NCBI GenBank assembly: GCA_016185555.1
Contig: JACPNI010000134.1
Location: 1 to 5,186, forward strand
Source: Candidatus Woesearchaeota archaeon
GTDB taxonomy: Archaea > Nanobdellota > Nanobdellia > SCGC-AAA011-G17 > JACPNG01
Length of the DNA stretch: 5,186 nucleotides
Direction: 5' to 3'
In this document: positions 4,538 to 5,186 of the stretch, piece after piece
How positions within the stretch are numbered: the stretch's first letter is position 1
Layout: each line of letters starts with the position of its first letter
Made by a program: the position numbers and the translations under genes
The notes under the pieces: model-generated
Told to the model about the DNA's origin: nothing
Database searches by the model: none
Seen by the model: only the letters and a program-made list of their open reading frames with translations

Positions 4538-4559
4538 TAACAATTAATGGAAATTTAAA

Positions 4560-4997
4560 ATGAAAAGAAAAAAACTAATGGGAACTGTATTGGCTGGAGC
4601 TTTGACCCTTACTGGTTGTGCTGTTTCCCCATATGAATATCAAGGCATTATTAATGAAGAGTTTGTAAAATTTGAATCGACTTCTCTTTTAGGGCTGCTT
4701 AGAGCAAATAGGTTGCTAGTTAGAAAACCAGATGGAAGGACTATAATATACCTTGATAGCTATGGAAATGACCTGAAATTAGACTATATTCTTATTAAAA
4801 ATACCTCAGATGAACCAGCAATATATGAATCAATAACACATGAAGGAGAAATAGATAAAAAAGTTATAGAATTAGCACAAACAATTTTTGATTATTATCT
4901 GAAATTAATAGATGAAGCAAAAAAGAAAGAAGATTATGAAAAACAAATGAAAGAAGTAAAAAGAGTGGAAGAAATATTGAAGATTTTGAAACAATAA
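4560..4997 (+). CDS. Short predicted lipoprotein of unknown function
   Basis: The 145-residue product begins with a basic stretch MKRKK, a hydrophobic segment (6-18) and a lipobox LTGC with the acceptor Cys at 20, predicting export and lipid anchoring on the outer face of the membrane. The mature part has a beta-rich first half (about 25-100) containing EEFVKFES, LLVRKPDGRTIIYLDSYGNDLKLDYILIKN, then a charged amphipathic helix (about 98-145) rich in Lys and Glu that may form a coiled coil. I do not assign a domain; it resembles short lipoproteins I associate with DPANN archaea, an impression I cannot verify here. The Met at 4560 is fixed by the signal peptide and promoter. Divergent from the TrmB-type gene, it may be its target. 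Confidence 0.78.
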   Translation: MKRKKLMGTVLAGALTLTGCAVSPYEYQGIINEEFVKFESTSLLGLLRANRLLVRKPDGRTIIYLDSYGNDLKLDYILIKNTSDEPAIYESITHEGEIDKKVIELAQTIFDYYLKLIDEAKKKEDYEKQMKEVKRVEEILKILKQ

Positions 4998-5022
4998 ATT
5001 GGCATGAAATTAACCAGATAAA

Positions 5023-5186
5023 ATGGACAACAAAAACATGGAAAGTTATAAGCTAGTTGAAAAGTATGAAAGTCACCCAATAGTGAAGCATGTAATTACA
5101 GGAGAAACTACTTTCAGAAAGGAAATATTAGACTTTTATGATTCTTGGGATTATATTTCTTTTAAAAGGGCTAAAAATTCAGCAAA
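5023..5186 (+). CDS. Hypothetical protein, N-terminal fragment
   Basis: An open frame begins at ATG 5023 and runs off the window after 54 codons (MDNKNMESYKLVEKYESHP at the start, then a Phe/Tyr/Trp-rich part including FYDSWDYISFKRAKN). No upstream in-frame start is available nearby: the ATG at 5004 meets a stop after five codons. A second in-frame Met at codon 6 (5038) is an alternative start. There is no signal peptide. It follows the lipoprotein stop by 25 bases on the same strand and could be co-transcribed; a weak AT-rich site at 4992-4999 might instead give a leaderless start. I do not recognise the family. Confidence 0.6.
   Translation, partial: MDNKNMESYKLVEKYESHPIVKHVITGETTFRKEILDFYDSWDYISFKRAKNSA

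Noticed and set aside
1..5186. CRISPR array, tRNA or rRNA gene, insertion sequence transposase or integrase
   Set aside because: No regularly spaced repeats, cloverleaf-like segment, rRNA-like stretch or recombinase motif was seen on either strand.

Overview
The window looks like an archaeal chromosome, most likely a small-genome DPANN lineage (Woesearchaeota/Pacearchaeota-like). Four things suggest this: the end of an archaeal aIF2-alpha gene followed by Nop10 and a PAC2-family protein (a recurring archaeal core cluster), TATA-type promoters about 25-30 bases before start codons with little or no leader, a TrmB-type regulator, and AT-rich DNA. The phylum-level guess is inference from protein flavour.

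Layout. (1) 1-1097, plus strand: a tightly coupled core operon with the 3' end of aIF2-alpha, an unlisted 54-residue Nop10 gene (179-343) and a PAC2-family proteasome-assembly-chaperone-like gene. (2) 1101-1388, minus strand: a small two-helix membrane protein resembling PLDc_N, tail-to-tail with the PAC2 gene. (3) 1389-1690: about 300 bases without a firm gene. It holds a broken copy of the 3' end of the downstream EndoQ gene, an orphan TATA-like site with a doubtful 35-codon ORF, and the promoter plus a 26-base palindromic operator of the next gene. (4) 1691-2360: a ribbon-helix-helix protein (plus) and a PIN-domain nuclease (minus) facing each other with 3' ends overlapping by 14 bases, a tail-to-tail toxin-antitoxin-like pair. 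(5) 2434-3666, minus: endonuclease Q-type PHP/zinc-ribbon DNA repair nuclease with a C-terminal PCNA-binding-like motif. (6) 3738-4997: a TrmB-family regulator (minus) and a short lipoprotein gene (plus), divergent across a 78-base region with an inverted repeat that could serve both promoters. (7) 5023-5186: the start of an unrecognised gene running off the edge.

The most notable structure is the arrangement around the RHH/PIN pair. The last ~75 bases of the EndoQ gene, stop codon included, recur at 1427-1500 at about 86% identity (64 of 74 aligned bases, counted by hand) in the same orientation, on the far side of the pair. This copy has lost exactly 57 bases (19 codons) between two 8-base repeats. 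The toxin-antitoxin-like module therefore sits between an intact EndoQ 3' end and an orphan one, as expected if it arrived by insertion at, or replacement of, an EndoQ gene. Most of the genes appear to be transcribed from their own promoters; only the aIF2-alpha/Nop10/PAC2 group is clearly translationally coupled.
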